From contig JAJFKP010000036.1 of assembly GCA_021773135.1 (NCBI GenBank), positions 112,372 to 176,371 of the forward strand: DNA of 64,000 bases. Direction: 5' to 3'. Numbering within the stretch: the first letter of the stretch is position 1; every line of letters begins with the position of its first letter. Source of the DNA: Woeseiaceae bacterium (GTDB lineage: Bacteria > Pseudomonadota > Gammaproteobacteria > Steroidobacterales > Woeseiaceae). Shown here in pieces: positions 17,262 through 26,577 of the stretch. Under the pieces are notes generated by a model. That model was not told where the DNA came from. It saw nothing but the letters and a program-made list of their open reading frames with translations, and ran no database searches. The translations under genes and the position numbers were made by a program.

Positions 17262-18277
17262 AGGAGCATCGGCTTGCCAAATGGCGGCAACTCAATCGCT
17301 GTGTTGTTTCCGTTTTCTGCAATGATTTCGTCGATCCAGGCGGCGCTCCTGTTTACCCTGTCGATCATATCGGGAAATAACCTGACGGTGCCAAACGGTT
17401 CTGTGTAGTCGTCGTGATGTATCGCAATGACCCGACTGGCATCAGTTGCGACGACCGTTTCACGCCACAGCGTATCGACGTACTTCCTGCCCAGCCCGGC
17501 GATCCCGCCAAGGCCCAGCATCACGACGTCGACAGACTCACGGTCGAGTCTGGAATCGACATAGCCGCCGCTACCCTGAATCAGGGAAGTGCCGCGCGGA
17601 TGGGCAATGACCACGGACCACGCGACGCCGGTTTTCCAGGCGGACACGGGTGCAGGCTGTCGCAGCGGCTCAGTGATGATGCCTGAGAAAAATTCTTTTT
17701 TTCCGCTGCGAATCGGCGCGTGTCGTGAAACGATCAGTTTAATCTTGAAATCTCCAAACTGACGGCTCTCGCCATCGGCCAGTATTTGATACTGATCGAC
17801 CGGAACATCTGCACCACGAGCGATGTTCGCAGTGGACTCTGATCCAAGCACAACGGCGCTGGTCCGATTGGCAATGTAACCCACATCCATCGCGTGATCG
17901 AAGTGAGAATGCACCGGAATAATCGCTGCGAGCCGATCGATGCCAAACGTCGACAGCGCATAGTTAATGGCCGCAATGTCTGATTGCACCGGCCGCAAAA
18001 ACGCAATTTTTAACGGGCTCAGCCGAGTGAACGCCCCATCAATCAGGAGCTGGGTCTCACCATCGTCAAACAACATCGTCGTTGTGCCAAGCCAGGTTGC
18101 GGTAACCGCCTCGCCAGGTTCCTGTGCGACCATCGCAGTCGGCCAATTCAGGTCTTCCAGCGAACCGCGAATCTGCCATTGACGCCAGATGATATAGGTC
18201 GCCAACACGATCAGAGCAATCGCCCCCAGCGCGAGGTTGCGAAATATTCGCTGCCAAGGAATTCGCGTCTTGCTCAC
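17255..18277 (-). CDS. Membrane-anchored metallo-beta-lactamase-fold hydrolase
   Basis: 340 residues. An N-terminal membrane helix (about 14-28) is followed by a UlaG-like MBL domain: the strand TWLGTTTMLFDDGETQLLIDG, the metal motif PVHSHFDHAMD (HxHxDH, near 122), and a late His in VIAIHHDDYTEPFG near 290. In most UlaG-type proteins the first strand has a histidine (LGHAT); here it is Thr, so this ligand is missing or moved. The catalytic domain probably faces the periplasm. It begins three bases after the DUF819 gene, so the two form an operon. Confidence 0.8.
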   Translation of the reverse strand: MSKTRIPWQRIFRNLALGAIALIVLATYIIWRQWQIRGSLEDLNWPTAMVAQEPGEAVTATWLGTTTMLFDDGETQLLIDGAFTRLSPLKIAFLRPVQSDIAAINYALSTFGIDRLAAIIPVHSHFDHAMDVGYIANRTSAVVLGSESTANIARGADVPVDQYQILADGESRQFGDFKIKLIVSRHAPIRSGKKEFFSGIITEPLRQPAPVSAWKTGVAWSVVIAHPRGTSLIQGSGGYVDSRLDRESVDVVMLGLGGIAGLGRKYVDTLWRETVVATDASRVIAIHHDDYTEPFGTVRLFPDMIDRVNRSAAWIDEIIAENGNNTAIELPPFGKPMLLY

Positions 18278-18280
18278 TGA

Positions 18281-19477
18281 CTATTGACCAACCGCAATTC
18301 GTGCGAGGTGTGCGGTCATTGGTGCCAGGTAGTTGCCCAATGCATATCCGATCAACGCCATCAGTATTGACACCGGCACCAGGCTTGGACGATGAAAGGC
18401 GGCCACGATCGGTGCTGAAGCCGCTGCCCCGATGTTCGCTGCCGATGCGATCGCAGCGCTGTGCACATCCACACGGAAAATCTTTGCACCCGCCAGGCAG
18501 AATACACCATGTATGAATATCCAAATGAACGCACCGAGCAGAAAAGCGGGTGCCTGTCCGAATCCGGCGACGGTTGCCCTGGCACCCATACCCGCGACAA
18601 ACACATAGATCAGTGCGGTTCCCATAGCGGTCGCATTGGGCAGCTTCGCAACCGGTGTGACGGACAGTGCCAACGATATCGTTGTAATGAGCAGAATCCG
18701 CCAGGTCGATTCGGAAAGTACGATCTGCAGACCAGGCATGCGTTCAGCCATTGCAGTGAAAAAAATCGAGGCGAGCGCCGTGGAAACCCACGTAACACCG
18801 ATCGCTATGGCCAAAAGATACAGGTAGTCGCGCATTTGCGGCGTAGGTTCTTCTTCTGCGATTAACGCGGCAGCGGAATCCATCATCCTGATGCGGTCTT
18901 CGGGGACTCGCGTCCAGGCATTGAAGCGATCCGCAAAATTCTTGGATGACAGCAGGATGGGCAGCCAGACAATGTAGATGACGTTATCTGCCAGCACTGC
19001 GAGACCGAATTGTTCCGGCGGTGTACCGAGCATCTCGGTGGCGGCCGCCATATTTCCGGTGCCCCCTATCCAGCTGCCGGCGAGCGATCCGTATCCTTTC
19101 CAGGCATCCGGTGCCAGCCACTGATGGACCAGGACATATGAGACCACTGCTCCGACCACGACGCCGAGCGTGCCCATCAACATGACCAGTACGCCTTTGC
19201 CCATGATCCTGACCGCTGCCGGCACGTTCACTTTGATAAGCATCAGTACAATGAATGCGGGCAGGGCAAAACTGCTCAGTCCCGCATACACCGGGGAAGA
19301 TGCCGGAATGATGCCGGTGTTATTGAGAATGACGGGCGTCGCGTAGATAAACAAAAGCGGCGGAATGTAGCTGAACAATTTCCAGCCGGTTACCTGCTGA
19401 ACATAGAACCAGAAACCGCACACCCCACAAAGTATCGCGAGGATACCTCCTGGCGAATTGACAAGGGAATCTGACAT
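18281..19477 (-). CDS. DUF819 family polytopic membrane protein
   Basis: 398 residues with about ten hydrophobic helices, including a duplicated organisation and the SLAGSWIGGTGNMAAATEML segment near residue 130 that is typical of DUF819 (YjcL-like) proteins. The family resembles sodium-coupled transporters but its substrate is unproven. Transcription probably starts from the TATAAT at 19510-19515. It precedes the metallo-hydrolase gene by three bases, so the hydrolase may act on or near its substrate. Confidence 0.85.
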   Translation of the reverse strand: MSDSLVNSPGGILAILCGVCGFWFYVQQVTGWKLFSYIPPLLFIYATPVILNNTGIIPASSPVYAGLSSFALPAFIVLMLIKVNVPAAVRIMGKGVLVMLMGTLGVVVGAVVSYVLVHQWLAPDAWKGYGSLAGSWIGGTGNMAAATEMLGTPPEQFGLAVLADNVIYIVWLPILLSSKNFADRFNAWTRVPEDRIRMMDSAAALIAEEEPTPQMRDYLYLLAIAIGVTWVSTALASIFFTAMAERMPGLQIVLSESTWRILLITTISLALSVTPVAKLPNATAMGTALIYVFVAGMGARATVAGFGQAPAFLLGAFIWIFIHGVFCLAGAKIFRVDVHSAAIASAANIGAAASAPIVAAFHRPSLVPVSILMALIGYALGNYLAPMTAHLARIAVGQ

Positions 19478-19509
19478 AGCTCTAAGTGCCGTGCTCCTGG
19501 GAGCGGCGC

Positions 19510-19515
19510 ATTATA
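19510..19515 (-). promoter_or_regulatory. Candidate -10 box for the DUF819 operon
   Basis: Perfect TATAAT on the minus strand, about 33 bases before the ATG at 19477. No clear -35 is seen at the right distance. Confidence 0.4.
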
Positions 19516-19574
19516 GCCGAAATTGAAATGGTGCCGTTATGCTAACCGGGGTGGATCAGGAGGCTAAAGCCAGG

Positions 19575-20288
19575 TCAGGAAAAACTAAGTTGGGCATTAA
19601 AGTCTTTGCGCGATTCATCGTCCGTCAGCGCGGCGGCCCTGACTGACGTCCAAATATCATCCCAGTTGGTGATCGCAGCAGATTCGGCTGCGAACGCAGC
19701 GACGTACTTATCGAGGTCACTGACGTGAATCACATTCTTTTCCTGCAAAGATGTGAGTTGAACGGCGCCCGTAAACACAATGAGGCTGGCAACCGGCACA
19801 TCCGGGGCGATTTTCTGCAACGCCCGTGCCCGACCTTCATTCTGAATGAGCGGGTTCAAAAACTTGCGTTGATCAACGCCGTCTACATTCGTCCATTGCG
19901 GATCTCTGGCTGCGCCGAAAACGATACCGTTGTAGTGTTTGGTCTGGATACAGAGGATTCCACCTGCGGTCAGAACGGCATAATCAACACGGGTCAACCC
20001 GCCGTAGGCGCCGGGCACGATGAAATCGTCAAGCATATGGGTGCTGTGGTGCCGGAGAATGCCGGCTATCCGGCGCGTGCCTGTTTTCTCAGACCATGTC
20101 CGCGCGACACGGCAAGCCGAAGCTCTAATCACCAGGGTAATAAGCAACGCGGCTGCAATGGTAAGAATGAAGATTCCGACACCGGTATTGTTGAGACCGC
20201 TAACCACCGCTTCCTCGGCCGCTACCGATGGCCACGCGATCGTGACGCTTGCTACTGTGATGGCATTAGGTAGAAGACGTCGGATCAT
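19575..20288 (-). CDS. Membrane-anchored NERD (nuclease-related) domain protein
   Basis: 237 residues. After a signal-like segment and a membrane helix (about 32-52), the NERD domain spans about 70-190: LDDFIVPGAYGGLTRVDYAVLTAGGILCIQTKHYNG with the D-x(n)-Q-T-K-like nuclease core, and FLNPLIQNEGRARALQ. NERD domains resemble restriction-like nucleases but their targets are unknown. The rest is poorly conserved. No partner gene is adjacent. It could be a stress or phage-related factor, but nothing here proves it. Confidence 0.75.
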   Translation of the reverse strand: MIRRLLPNAITVASVTIAWPSVAAEEAVVSGLNNTGVGIFILTIAAALLITLVIRASACRVARTWSEKTGTRRIAGILRHHSTHMLDDFIVPGAYGGLTRVDYAVLTAGGILCIQTKHYNGIVFGAARDPQWTNVDGVDQRKFLNPLIQNEGRARALQKIAPDVPVASLIVFTGAVQLTSLQEKNVIHVSDLDKYVAAFAAESAAITNWDDIWTSVRAAALTDDESRKDFNAQLSFS

Positions 20289-20401
20289 GCAGAAAGACTA
20301 AGCCCGAACCGACCGCGTTGCCTCGCAGTCCGTCACGTTTTGTGCGGCTATCTGTAGCGCATGCTCAGGATTGTGAACTGGTTGGCGATACAAACCTGCT
20401 A

Positions 20402-21250
20402 TCAGTTCTCGGCCGGGTAACCAAGGTAGTAACCGTCAACCTCGGCGACTCGAATATCCACGTCGTAGGTTCGGCGCAGATTTCTTTCGTTAAGCACGTC
20501 CTGTTTCGGGCCATCTGCCATGATTTTTCCGCTGCGCAGCAGTATTACTCTGTCTATGTCCGGCGGAATTTCGTTCAGCAGGTGGGTAACGAGCACAATA
20601 TTTCGTCCCCGCGAGGCGAGTTGCCTGATTCGCGCCATGTAGTCGAATGCGGCCGCGAGATCCAGACCTGCGGTGGGCTCGTCGAGAATCAGCGTGTGCG
20701 GATTATGGACCAGGGCGCGTGCGAGCAGGCACCGACGCTGCTGCCCGGTCGACATCTGTCGCAGCGGCGTATGTGCAAGAGCCGCGATGCCAAGCTCCTC
20801 CATGATCCCGGTGGCGGTCTCCACCTGGCTCTTGTCGATCCTGTCAGCCAGCGAACCATGAATGCCGATACTGGACAGATAACCCGATAGTACAACCGCG
20901 AGCCCGGTGGTCGTGCCGGGGTAGCGCGCCTGCAGGTCGTGAGAGACGATGCCAATCTGCGACCGCAGTTTCCAGACATTCCACCTTTCCTGGCCCAGGA
21001 TTCGGACCCACGAATCCTGTCGATGCACCGGATACAACTCGCGATTGATTGTCTTTAAAAGTGTTGTCTTACCTGAACCGTTAGGTCCGAGGATAACGGC
21101 CGGCTGGTGTTGCTCAATCGTTAGATTGAGATTCGCAAATACGCACGTATCACCGCGATAAATAGTCGCATTCCTTACGTCCAGCAGCGGGGCATCGCTC
21201 ACAGCCACACGATCGCTCAGAATTCCTGAGAGATGTTCGACGGCTGCCAC
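20402..21250 (-). CDS. ABC transporter ATP-binding protein without an adjacent permease
   Basis: 282 residues. Walker A GPNGSGKTT near residue 55, the signature MSTGQQRR near 165 (a variant of LSGGQ), Walker B LILDEPTAG near 185, and the H-loop VLVTHLLNEIP are all present. The protein is a single ATPase domain of the YjjK/ModF-like kind; the lack of a permease gene suggests a soluble regulatory or repair role, or a distant partner. The ATG at 21250 overlaps the upstream gene by 34 bases; internal GTG codons at 21208 and 21202 are alternative starts. Confidence 0.8.
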   Translation of the reverse strand: MAAVEHLSGILSDRVAVSDAPLLDVRNATIYRGDTCVFANLNLTIEQHQPAVILGPNGSGKTTLLKTINRELYPVHRQDSWVRILGQERWNVWKLRSQIGIVSHDLQARYPGTTTGLAVVLSGYLSSIGIHGSLADRIDKSQVETATGIMEELGIAALAHTPLRQMSTGQQRRCLLARALVHNPHTLILDEPTAGLDLAAAFDYMARIRQLASRGRNIVLVTHLLNEIPPDIDRVILLRSGKIMADGPKQDVLNERNLRRTYDVDIRVAEVDGYYLGYPAEN

Positions 21251-21750
21251 CGCTTGTGCGCAACATAGGCCGGCAGCGGATCCAGGTGTTCCTCCTGCTC
21301 GAGACGTTCAGCCAGCCATTGAAACCATTCAAAGACGGTGTCCGCGCCCTGTTCTTGGCGAAGCATCGTGACCCACGGTTCGAGTTTGTTCCAGAGCGCC
21401 GGGCCACTGGTGCCGATCAGATTCTTGACCACGACAAACGGTACGATGCGTTGGAAAGTCATAACGCCGATGCTTTCGAGGGTCGCGCTGATCAGCATCG
21501 CAGCGTCTTCGAGACCGGTTTCGTTATTCTGGATATCGTCCGCTGACAAGCCTGCCTTAAGACGTAAAATTCGCTTGTAGGCGGCCGTAAATTTGGGGTT
21601 GCCAAAAAAACGAAATAATTCGATGGCGGCTAATTCACGTCGTTGTTGCCGGGTCTGGCGCATCTGCAGAACGGCGAAAATCAGGCCGCCAACAACAATG
21701 ATGGCGCCAATAATCTCTGCGATATTTGCCAGGTTCCCAAGTTCGTTCAT
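21217..21750 (-). CDS. Membrane-anchored protein with a DUF4760-like helical domain
   Basis: 177 residues. One N-terminal membrane helix (IAEIIGAIIVVGGLIFAVLQM) is followed by a cytosolic helical region beginning with QTRQQRRELAAIELFRFFG. Such anchored helical domains occur in uncharacterised bacterial proteins. It precedes the ABC ATPase gene with a 34-base overlap, so the two are translationally coupled and may act together. Confidence 0.6.
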   Translation of the reverse strand: MNELGNLANIAEIIGAIIVVGGLIFAVLQMRQTRQQRRELAAIELFRFFGNPKFTAAYKRILRLKAGLSADDIQNNETGLEDAAMLISATLESIGVMTFQRIVPFVVVKNLIGTSGPALWNKLEPWVTMLRQEQGADTVFEWFQWLAERLEQEEHLDPLPAYVAHKRWQPSNISQEF

Positions 21751-21788
21751 TTCGTATTCCTTTGCCTGATTCGTCTTGAATCAGGTTA

Positions 21789-23210
21789 CTAGATTTCCAT
21801 TTTCCGCCAACCGCCACGGCGAAAAACGTAAATACCCAAAACGGTCAGCAATGACTCGGAGACAACGATCGCCACGAAAACGCCATTCGGACCCATGTTC
21901 ACGGAAGTCGCCAGCCAGTATGCCAGCGGAATCTGTACGATCCAGAAACAAATAAAGTTCAGTAAGGACGGTGTCCTGGTGTCGCCAGCGCCATTGATTG
22001 CCTGAATCAGGATCATACCTACAGCGTACGCCGGATAACCAATGCCCAGAATACGGAGGCAGTTAACGCCATACCTCAGAATTTCGGGATCGGTCGCAAA
22101 CATTCCGACGATGGCAGGCGCAAACAGGACAAAAGTCAATCCGAGTACGGTCATGAATACCACGTTATAACGTGCTGCCCGCCATACAGATTTCTCGGCC
22201 CGCTCCGGTTTCCCGGCGCCCAGGTTTTGTCCAACCAGCGTTGCAGCGGCGTTGCCCAGGCCCCACGCCGGCAGGAACACAAACTCAATCACTCGCAACG
22301 CAATCGTGTAGGCGGCAATCGGTGCGCTGCCGTAAAGGGCTACGATGCGCATGATGGCGATCCAGCTCGACGTCGCAATCAAAAATTGTCCGATGCCACC
22401 GATTGATATCGAGATCATGCGACGTATCAGTTCAGGCGAAATCGCAAGATTGCTCCACTGAAAGTGCAATCGGCCCTTACCGCTGAAAAGGTAAAACAAA
22501 AGGTAAGCCACGCCGATGCCGCGCCCGATTGTGGTTGCAACGGCGGCACCGGTAACGCCCATTTCCGGGAACGGGCCGAGGCCGAATATAAAGCACGGGT
22601 CCAGCAGGATATTCAGTCCGTTTGCGAGCGTGAGCGAGCGCAATGCAACCGGCGCGTCCCCCGCACCACGAAATCCCGCGTTCAGCAGAAACAGGTAGAG
22701 AATGCTGGCGTTGCCACCCAGCAAGACCGCCGTAAATCCACTACCTTCGCTGATTACCGCCTCAGTAGCGCCCATCATTCTTAGAAGATCTGCAGCGTAG
22801 AATGCGCCGAATAAGCCAATGAGTATGGCAAGCGCACCGCCGACCCAGATGGCCTGGCCCATAACATAGGCAGCAGCCAGCGGATCTTTGGCGCCGATGC
22901 GGCGGGAAATCATGGCAGTGACGCCCATGCCGAGACCGATTGAGATCGCATAGAGGACTGTTATCAGCGCCTCTGTGAGGCCAACAGCTGCAACTGCATT
23001 GGTACCGAGTGTGGAGACGAAGGCGATATCCACCACGGCGAACACTGCCTCCATCGCCATCTCAAGCATCATCGGGATTGCCAGCAATCCTAATGCGCGA
23101 TTAATCGGCCCGGTCGTCAAATCGGTTTCATTGTCGCTCAAGGCCTCATGCACAAACGTGCGCGCGCGCCGCAAAACGGATTTTTCTTTGGTATTTTTCA
23201 CGTAAGTCAT
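21789..23210 (-). CDS. MATE family efflux transporter
   Basis: 473 residues with about twelve membrane helices in two homologous halves. Family features include the start of helix 1 GPINRALGLLAIPMMLEMAMEAVF, the loop MISRRIGAKDPLAAA near 105, and the second-half AWGLGNAAATLVGQNLGAGKPE near 325. MATE pumps export cationic drugs and dyes in exchange for protons or sodium. It lies 586 bases downstream of the Kef-type gene on the same strand; the long leader contains two or three inverted repeats and a short frame. Confidence 0.92.
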   Translation of the reverse strand: MTYVKNTKEKSVLRRARTFVHEALSDNETDLTTGPINRALGLLAIPMMLEMAMEAVFAVVDIAFVSTLGTNAVAAVGLTEALITVLYAISIGLGMGVTAMISRRIGAKDPLAAAYVMGQAIWVGGALAILIGLFGAFYAADLLRMMGATEAVISEGSGFTAVLLGGNASILYLFLLNAGFRGAGDAPVALRSLTLANGLNILLDPCFIFGLGPFPEMGVTGAAVATTIGRGIGVAYLLFYLFSGKGRLHFQWSNLAISPELIRRMISISIGGIGQFLIATSSWIAIMRIVALYGSAPIAAYTIALRVIEFVFLPAWGLGNAAATLVGQNLGAGKPERAEKSVWRAARYNVVFMTVLGLTFVLFAPAIVGMFATDPEILRYGVNCLRILGIGYPAYAVGMILIQAINGAGDTRTPSLLNFICFWIVQIPLAYWLATSVNMGPNGVFVAIVVSESLLTVLGIYVFRRGGWRKMEI

Positions 23211-23796
23211 TTCTGAATTCTTTAATTTGCGGGCTGTTCGCCGGTCAGGATCGGGAACAGCAAATTGTCCGGAATGCTAAGCCGGACATCCTGAACAACA
23301 AAAAGAAGCGGCTAGCGGGTTAGCGGGATAGCTAAGCGGGCGACCAGCGCACGGACGACCCCGACTACAACGGAAGGCATGCTGTTTGTCGTTATCATAA
23401 AAGTCGTCCAGGAAAATGAGTTTATTGACTTACCCGCTGCATGCTAGCTGAAGTTATTCGAAAGTCAACGTCAGCTAGACGAAATTATCGTTGCCAATCG
23501 GGAAACCTGCAGATAGCAGGTTCTGCATGCAAAGAGGGCGACATATCTCCTGGCACGAGCAGTATGTAGTGGACGCGCGTGCTGATAGTCGGTACGGATC
23601 CTGGTCACGCTGCACCTTGTGTCGAATTGCTTCACGCGCGTTGCCTGCCGGACGGATTGCAGCCAGGCTTACTGCTCGAATTTCTTGTCGTGGTATATCT
23701 CGTATTGAAAGTGATGTCGTATACGCGGAAAAGCGCGCAATAGTGACTTAGCGCTGGCGAAAGCAAACTTGATTGGTGGCCCGACGACGAAGACCG
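23211..23796. other. 586-base gap with inverted repeats and a short leader frame
   Basis: No convincing full gene. Contents: an inverted repeat at 23266-23288 (TGTCCGG / CCGGACA), repeated GCTAGCGGG-like words at 23309-23340, a 22-codon minus-strand frame at 23312-23380 with many valines, an inverted repeat at 23444-23478 (CTAGCTGA / TCAGCTAG with inner GTT/AAC), and a hairpin at 23504-23522 (AACCTGC / GCAGGTT). An 86-codon plus-strand frame at 23491-23751 is Arg/Ser-rich and unlike a protein gene. Confidence 0.5.
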
Positions 23797-25563
23797 TCAG
23801 TTCGACTGTCTCGCGTCGTTTCGCAACAGCAGCTCGAGTTCGCGAGCGGTTTCCCGTGAGGATTGAATAAGCTGTTCCTCATCGTGCTGAATTGCGTGCT
23901 GTTCTTTGATCAACCGAATATCGCGTTCCCTGAACGTTTCCACGATCATCGAGGCCTCGTCGCTGGACATGCCGAGATCGAGCAGTATTTGCTCCCCCAT
24001 GGCGAGACTGGAAAGCAGGGTTTCGCGGTAAATGTGAGTGATGCCCAGGTCCATCAGGTGATACTCATGCCGACGATTGCGCGCTCGTGCGATAATTGTC
24101 AGGTGAGGAAAGTGCCGCGTTACCGCTTCTGCCGTACGCATTGAGGCTTCGATTTCATCGATTGCCAGCACTAAGATCCTGGCACGCGCGGCTCCGGCAG
24201 CGCGCAATAACTCAAGTTTCGAAGCATCTCCATAGTGCACAATGTTGCCGTATGCGCGCACGACGTCGACCTGCGACGAGTCAATTTCAAGAGCCGTAAA
24301 TTTAGTGCCAATGATCGACAGAAGCCGACCGGCGATCTGACCGACACGACCGAAGCCTGCGATTATTACCGGGTTATGCTGCTCCCCCATATCGTCATAC
24401 ACAGGTTCGGGTGACGCACTCAGTTTCTTGGTCACACGTTCATTAATTAGATACGCGACCGGCGTTAGCAGCATCGATACGGCGACCGCCAGAATCAGTT
24501 GATCGATCAGGGTGGATTCGAGCAGCTGCCCCTGTGCAACGATACCAAAAAGCACAAACGCAAATTCACCGCCCTGCGCCAGGCTGACAGCCAGGTTCAG
24601 CGCGCTGGTCTTGTTGCAGAGCCCAAAGCGTCTCGCCAGCGGAAACAATACGCCCGCTTTCGCGAGCATCAGTGCGGCAACGATTGCCATGATCGTGCCA
24701 GGCTCCCGCAGTAGCAATCCCAGGTTGACCGTCATGCCAACCGCGATGAAGAACAGGCCGAGCAGCAGACCCTTGAAAGGCGCAATATCCGCTTCCAGTT
24801 CATGGCGAAACTCGGAATCTGCCAGGAGCATGCCGGCCATAAATGCGCCAAGGACCATCGACAACCCTGCAAACTGCATCAGGAGCGCAGCGCCAATAAC
24901 GACAAATAATGCGGTTGCCGTAAAGATTTCCGGAATGTCACTGCGGGCAGCAACCCGCAATATTGGTCGCAACAGGAAACGACCGCCCACTACCAGTGCC
25001 CCAATGGTCAGGAGGGCGACAACAAAATCGCCAGGCGTTGTCTCTGCAACAGCCGTTGCCCCCAGCATCGGCAACACGGCAATCAGTGGAATGACCGCCA
25101 GGTCCTGAAAAAGCAATATGGCGAACGCCGCGCGGCCGTGGGTCGTGTTGAGTTGTTTTTTTTCTGCCAGCATTTGCAGAACGAAGGCAGTTGATGAAAG
25201 TGCGAGGATCAGGCCGATGATTAAAGCAGGCTTAGCGTCCAGCCCGAAAAGATAGGCAATAACGGCGATAACCACCGCACTCCCTAAAACCTGGGCGCTG
25301 CCGAGACCGAATACCATCTTGCGTAACACCCAGAGACGTGACGGTTGGAGCTCGAGCCCGATGACGAACAGCAGGAATACAACACCCAGCTCTGCGAAAT
25401 GCAGGATATGAACCGGGTCCTTGACCAAACCGAGGGTCGATGGCCCGATCAGAATGCCGGCTGTCAGGTAGCCCAGTACCGAGCCAAAACCTAAGCGTTT
25501 GCTTATCGGTACAGCAATCAATGCTGCAATCAGAAAAATGATCGCTTCCTGCAAAATTTCCAT
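23797..25563 (-). CDS. Kef-type cation:proton antiporter with TrkA-N domain
   Basis: 588 residues. About twelve membrane helices of the CPA2 exchanger fold are followed by a Rossmann TrkA-N domain (IIAGFGRVGQIAGRLL near 395), then an acidic/helical C-terminal tail. Conserved exchanger features include FLLFVIGLELQPSRL and the STAFVLQML segment near 125. Related proteins are glutathione-gated potassium efflux systems or potassium/proton antiporters; the gating ligand here is not evident and no KefF/KefG-like ancillary gene is adjacent. The ATG at 25563, with GAGAAAGAACG before it, was preferred over 25581. Confidence 0.9.
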   Translation of the reverse strand: MEILQEAIIFLIAALIAVPISKRLGFGSVLGYLTAGILIGPSTLGLVKDPVHILHFAELGVVFLLFVIGLELQPSRLWVLRKMVFGLGSAQVLGSAVVIAVIAYLFGLDAKPALIIGLILALSSTAFVLQMLAEKKQLNTTHGRAAFAILLFQDLAVIPLIAVLPMLGATAVAETTPGDFVVALLTIGALVVGGRFLLRPILRVAARSDIPEIFTATALFVVIGAALLMQFAGLSMVLGAFMAGMLLADSEFRHELEADIAPFKGLLLGLFFIAVGMTVNLGLLLREPGTIMAIVAALMLAKAGVLFPLARRFGLCNKTSALNLAVSLAQGGEFAFVLFGIVAQGQLLESTLIDQLILAVAVSMLLTPVAYLINERVTKKLSASPEPVYDDMGEQHNPVIIAGFGRVGQIAGRLLSIIGTKFTALEIDSSQVDVVRAYGNIVHYGDASKLELLRAAGAARARILVLAIDEIEASMRTAEAVTRHFPHLTIIARARNRRHEYHLMDLGITHIYRETLLSSLAMGEQILLDLGMSSDEASMIVETFRERDIRLIKEQHAIQHDEEQLIQSSRETARELELLLRNDARQSN

Positions 25564-25681
25564 ACGTTCTTTCTCGTGCAATCCCGGCCGGGTGGTGGGT
25601 CATGTTGCCAAAAGTGAAAGGTCTTGTGCCAGAAAGTAGATTTTTCGATTAAACTAGCCGGCAAATTGCGAGGGCGCGACT

Positions 25682-26575
25682 ATGAGCGGGAAGATAAAAT
25701 GGCAGCTGGCAACCTGTCTGGCGGTCATATTGTCAATATTGACAGGCTGTGAATCTGGCACGGATACACAGACACCGCAGGCTTCCAGCGCTGATCGCCA
25801 GGCTAGCGATGCGCTGAGTAATGCAGACCGGCTTGCCGACAATGACGCGCCGGCCCCGGTTGAACCCGCCAAGCCGGTGGTCGCCGAAATGCTGCCCTAT
25901 GCGGAAGTCGACGAACAGCTGGTCTACGGATATTTTGCTTTTCCGGCCGACATGGTCGATCCCCTGCCGGGTGTCATCGTTGTTCATGAAAGATGGGGGC
26001 TGGACGATGGCGTGCGCGCGTTGGCCGATCGTATCGCGGGCCAGGGGTACGTCGTGTTGGCCGTTGACCTCTATGGTGGCGCTACCGCCACAGATATCCC
26101 TGGCGCGCGAAAGCTGATGGTTGGTGTCGTTGAGAACGCGGAACTGGCCAATGCCAATATTCGTCAGGCGTATCAGTTCCTGACCGATTCCGCCGAAGCG
26201 CCGAAAATTGCTTCACTTGGCTGGAGTTTCGGCGGCGGCTGGGCATTGAATGCCGCTATGTTGTTTCCGGACGACCTTGACGCGACCGTTATTTACTACG
26301 GGCAGGTCACCGACAGCGAGGAACGCCTGGCTCCGGTCAGTGCACCCATCCTTGGACTGTTCGGAGAAAATGATCGAGGCGTTCCTGCTGATGATGTCAG
26401 GGACTTCGAAGCGACGCTTGCAAAACTGGATAAAGAATTTGAAATCGAGATCTATTCCGGCGTCGGCCACGCATTCGCAGACCCCCAAGCGTCAAATTAT
26501 GACGCTGAGACGGCAGAGTTGGCCTGGGCGCGGGTCGTTAACTTCCTCAACGAGCACCTTGTCGTAGCTCAGTGA
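25682..26575 (+). CDS. Lipoprotein of the dienelactone hydrolase family
   Basis: 297 residues. A lipobox (ILTGC near residue 23) predicts a periplasmic lipoprotein, followed by a low-complexity linker rich in Ala, Asp and Pro, then an alpha/beta-hydrolase domain. The nucleophile elbow is LGWSFGGGWAL (Ser where classical dienelactone hydrolases have Cys), the acid is in GENDRGVPADD, and the catalytic His is in GVGHAFADP. Substrate unknown. It is divergent from the Kef-type gene and ends two bases before the convergent 183-residue gene. Confidence 0.85.
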   Translation: MSGKIKWQLATCLAVILSILTGCESGTDTQTPQASSADRQASDALSNADRLADNDAPAPVEPAKPVVAEMLPYAEVDEQLVYGYFAFPADMVDPLPGVIVVHERWGLDDGVRALADRIAGQGYVVLAVDLYGGATATDIPGARKLMVGVVENAELANANIRQAYQFLTDSAEAPKIASLGWSFGGGWALNAAMLFPDDLDATVIYYGQVTDSEERLAPVSAPILGLFGENDRGVPADDVRDFEATLAKLDKEFEIEIYSGVGHAFADPQASNYDAETAELAWARVVNFLNEHLVVAQ

Positions 26576-26577
26576 TG

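Noticed and set aside
19575..20288. NERD protein as part of a phage-defence island
   Set aside because: No partner helicase, restriction or toxin-antitoxin genes occur nearby, so the claim is unsupported.
23491..23751. 86-codon plus-strand frame in the gap upstream of MATE
   Set aside because: Arg/Ser/Cys-rich composition, no ribosome-binding site, overlaps a hairpin, no known domain.
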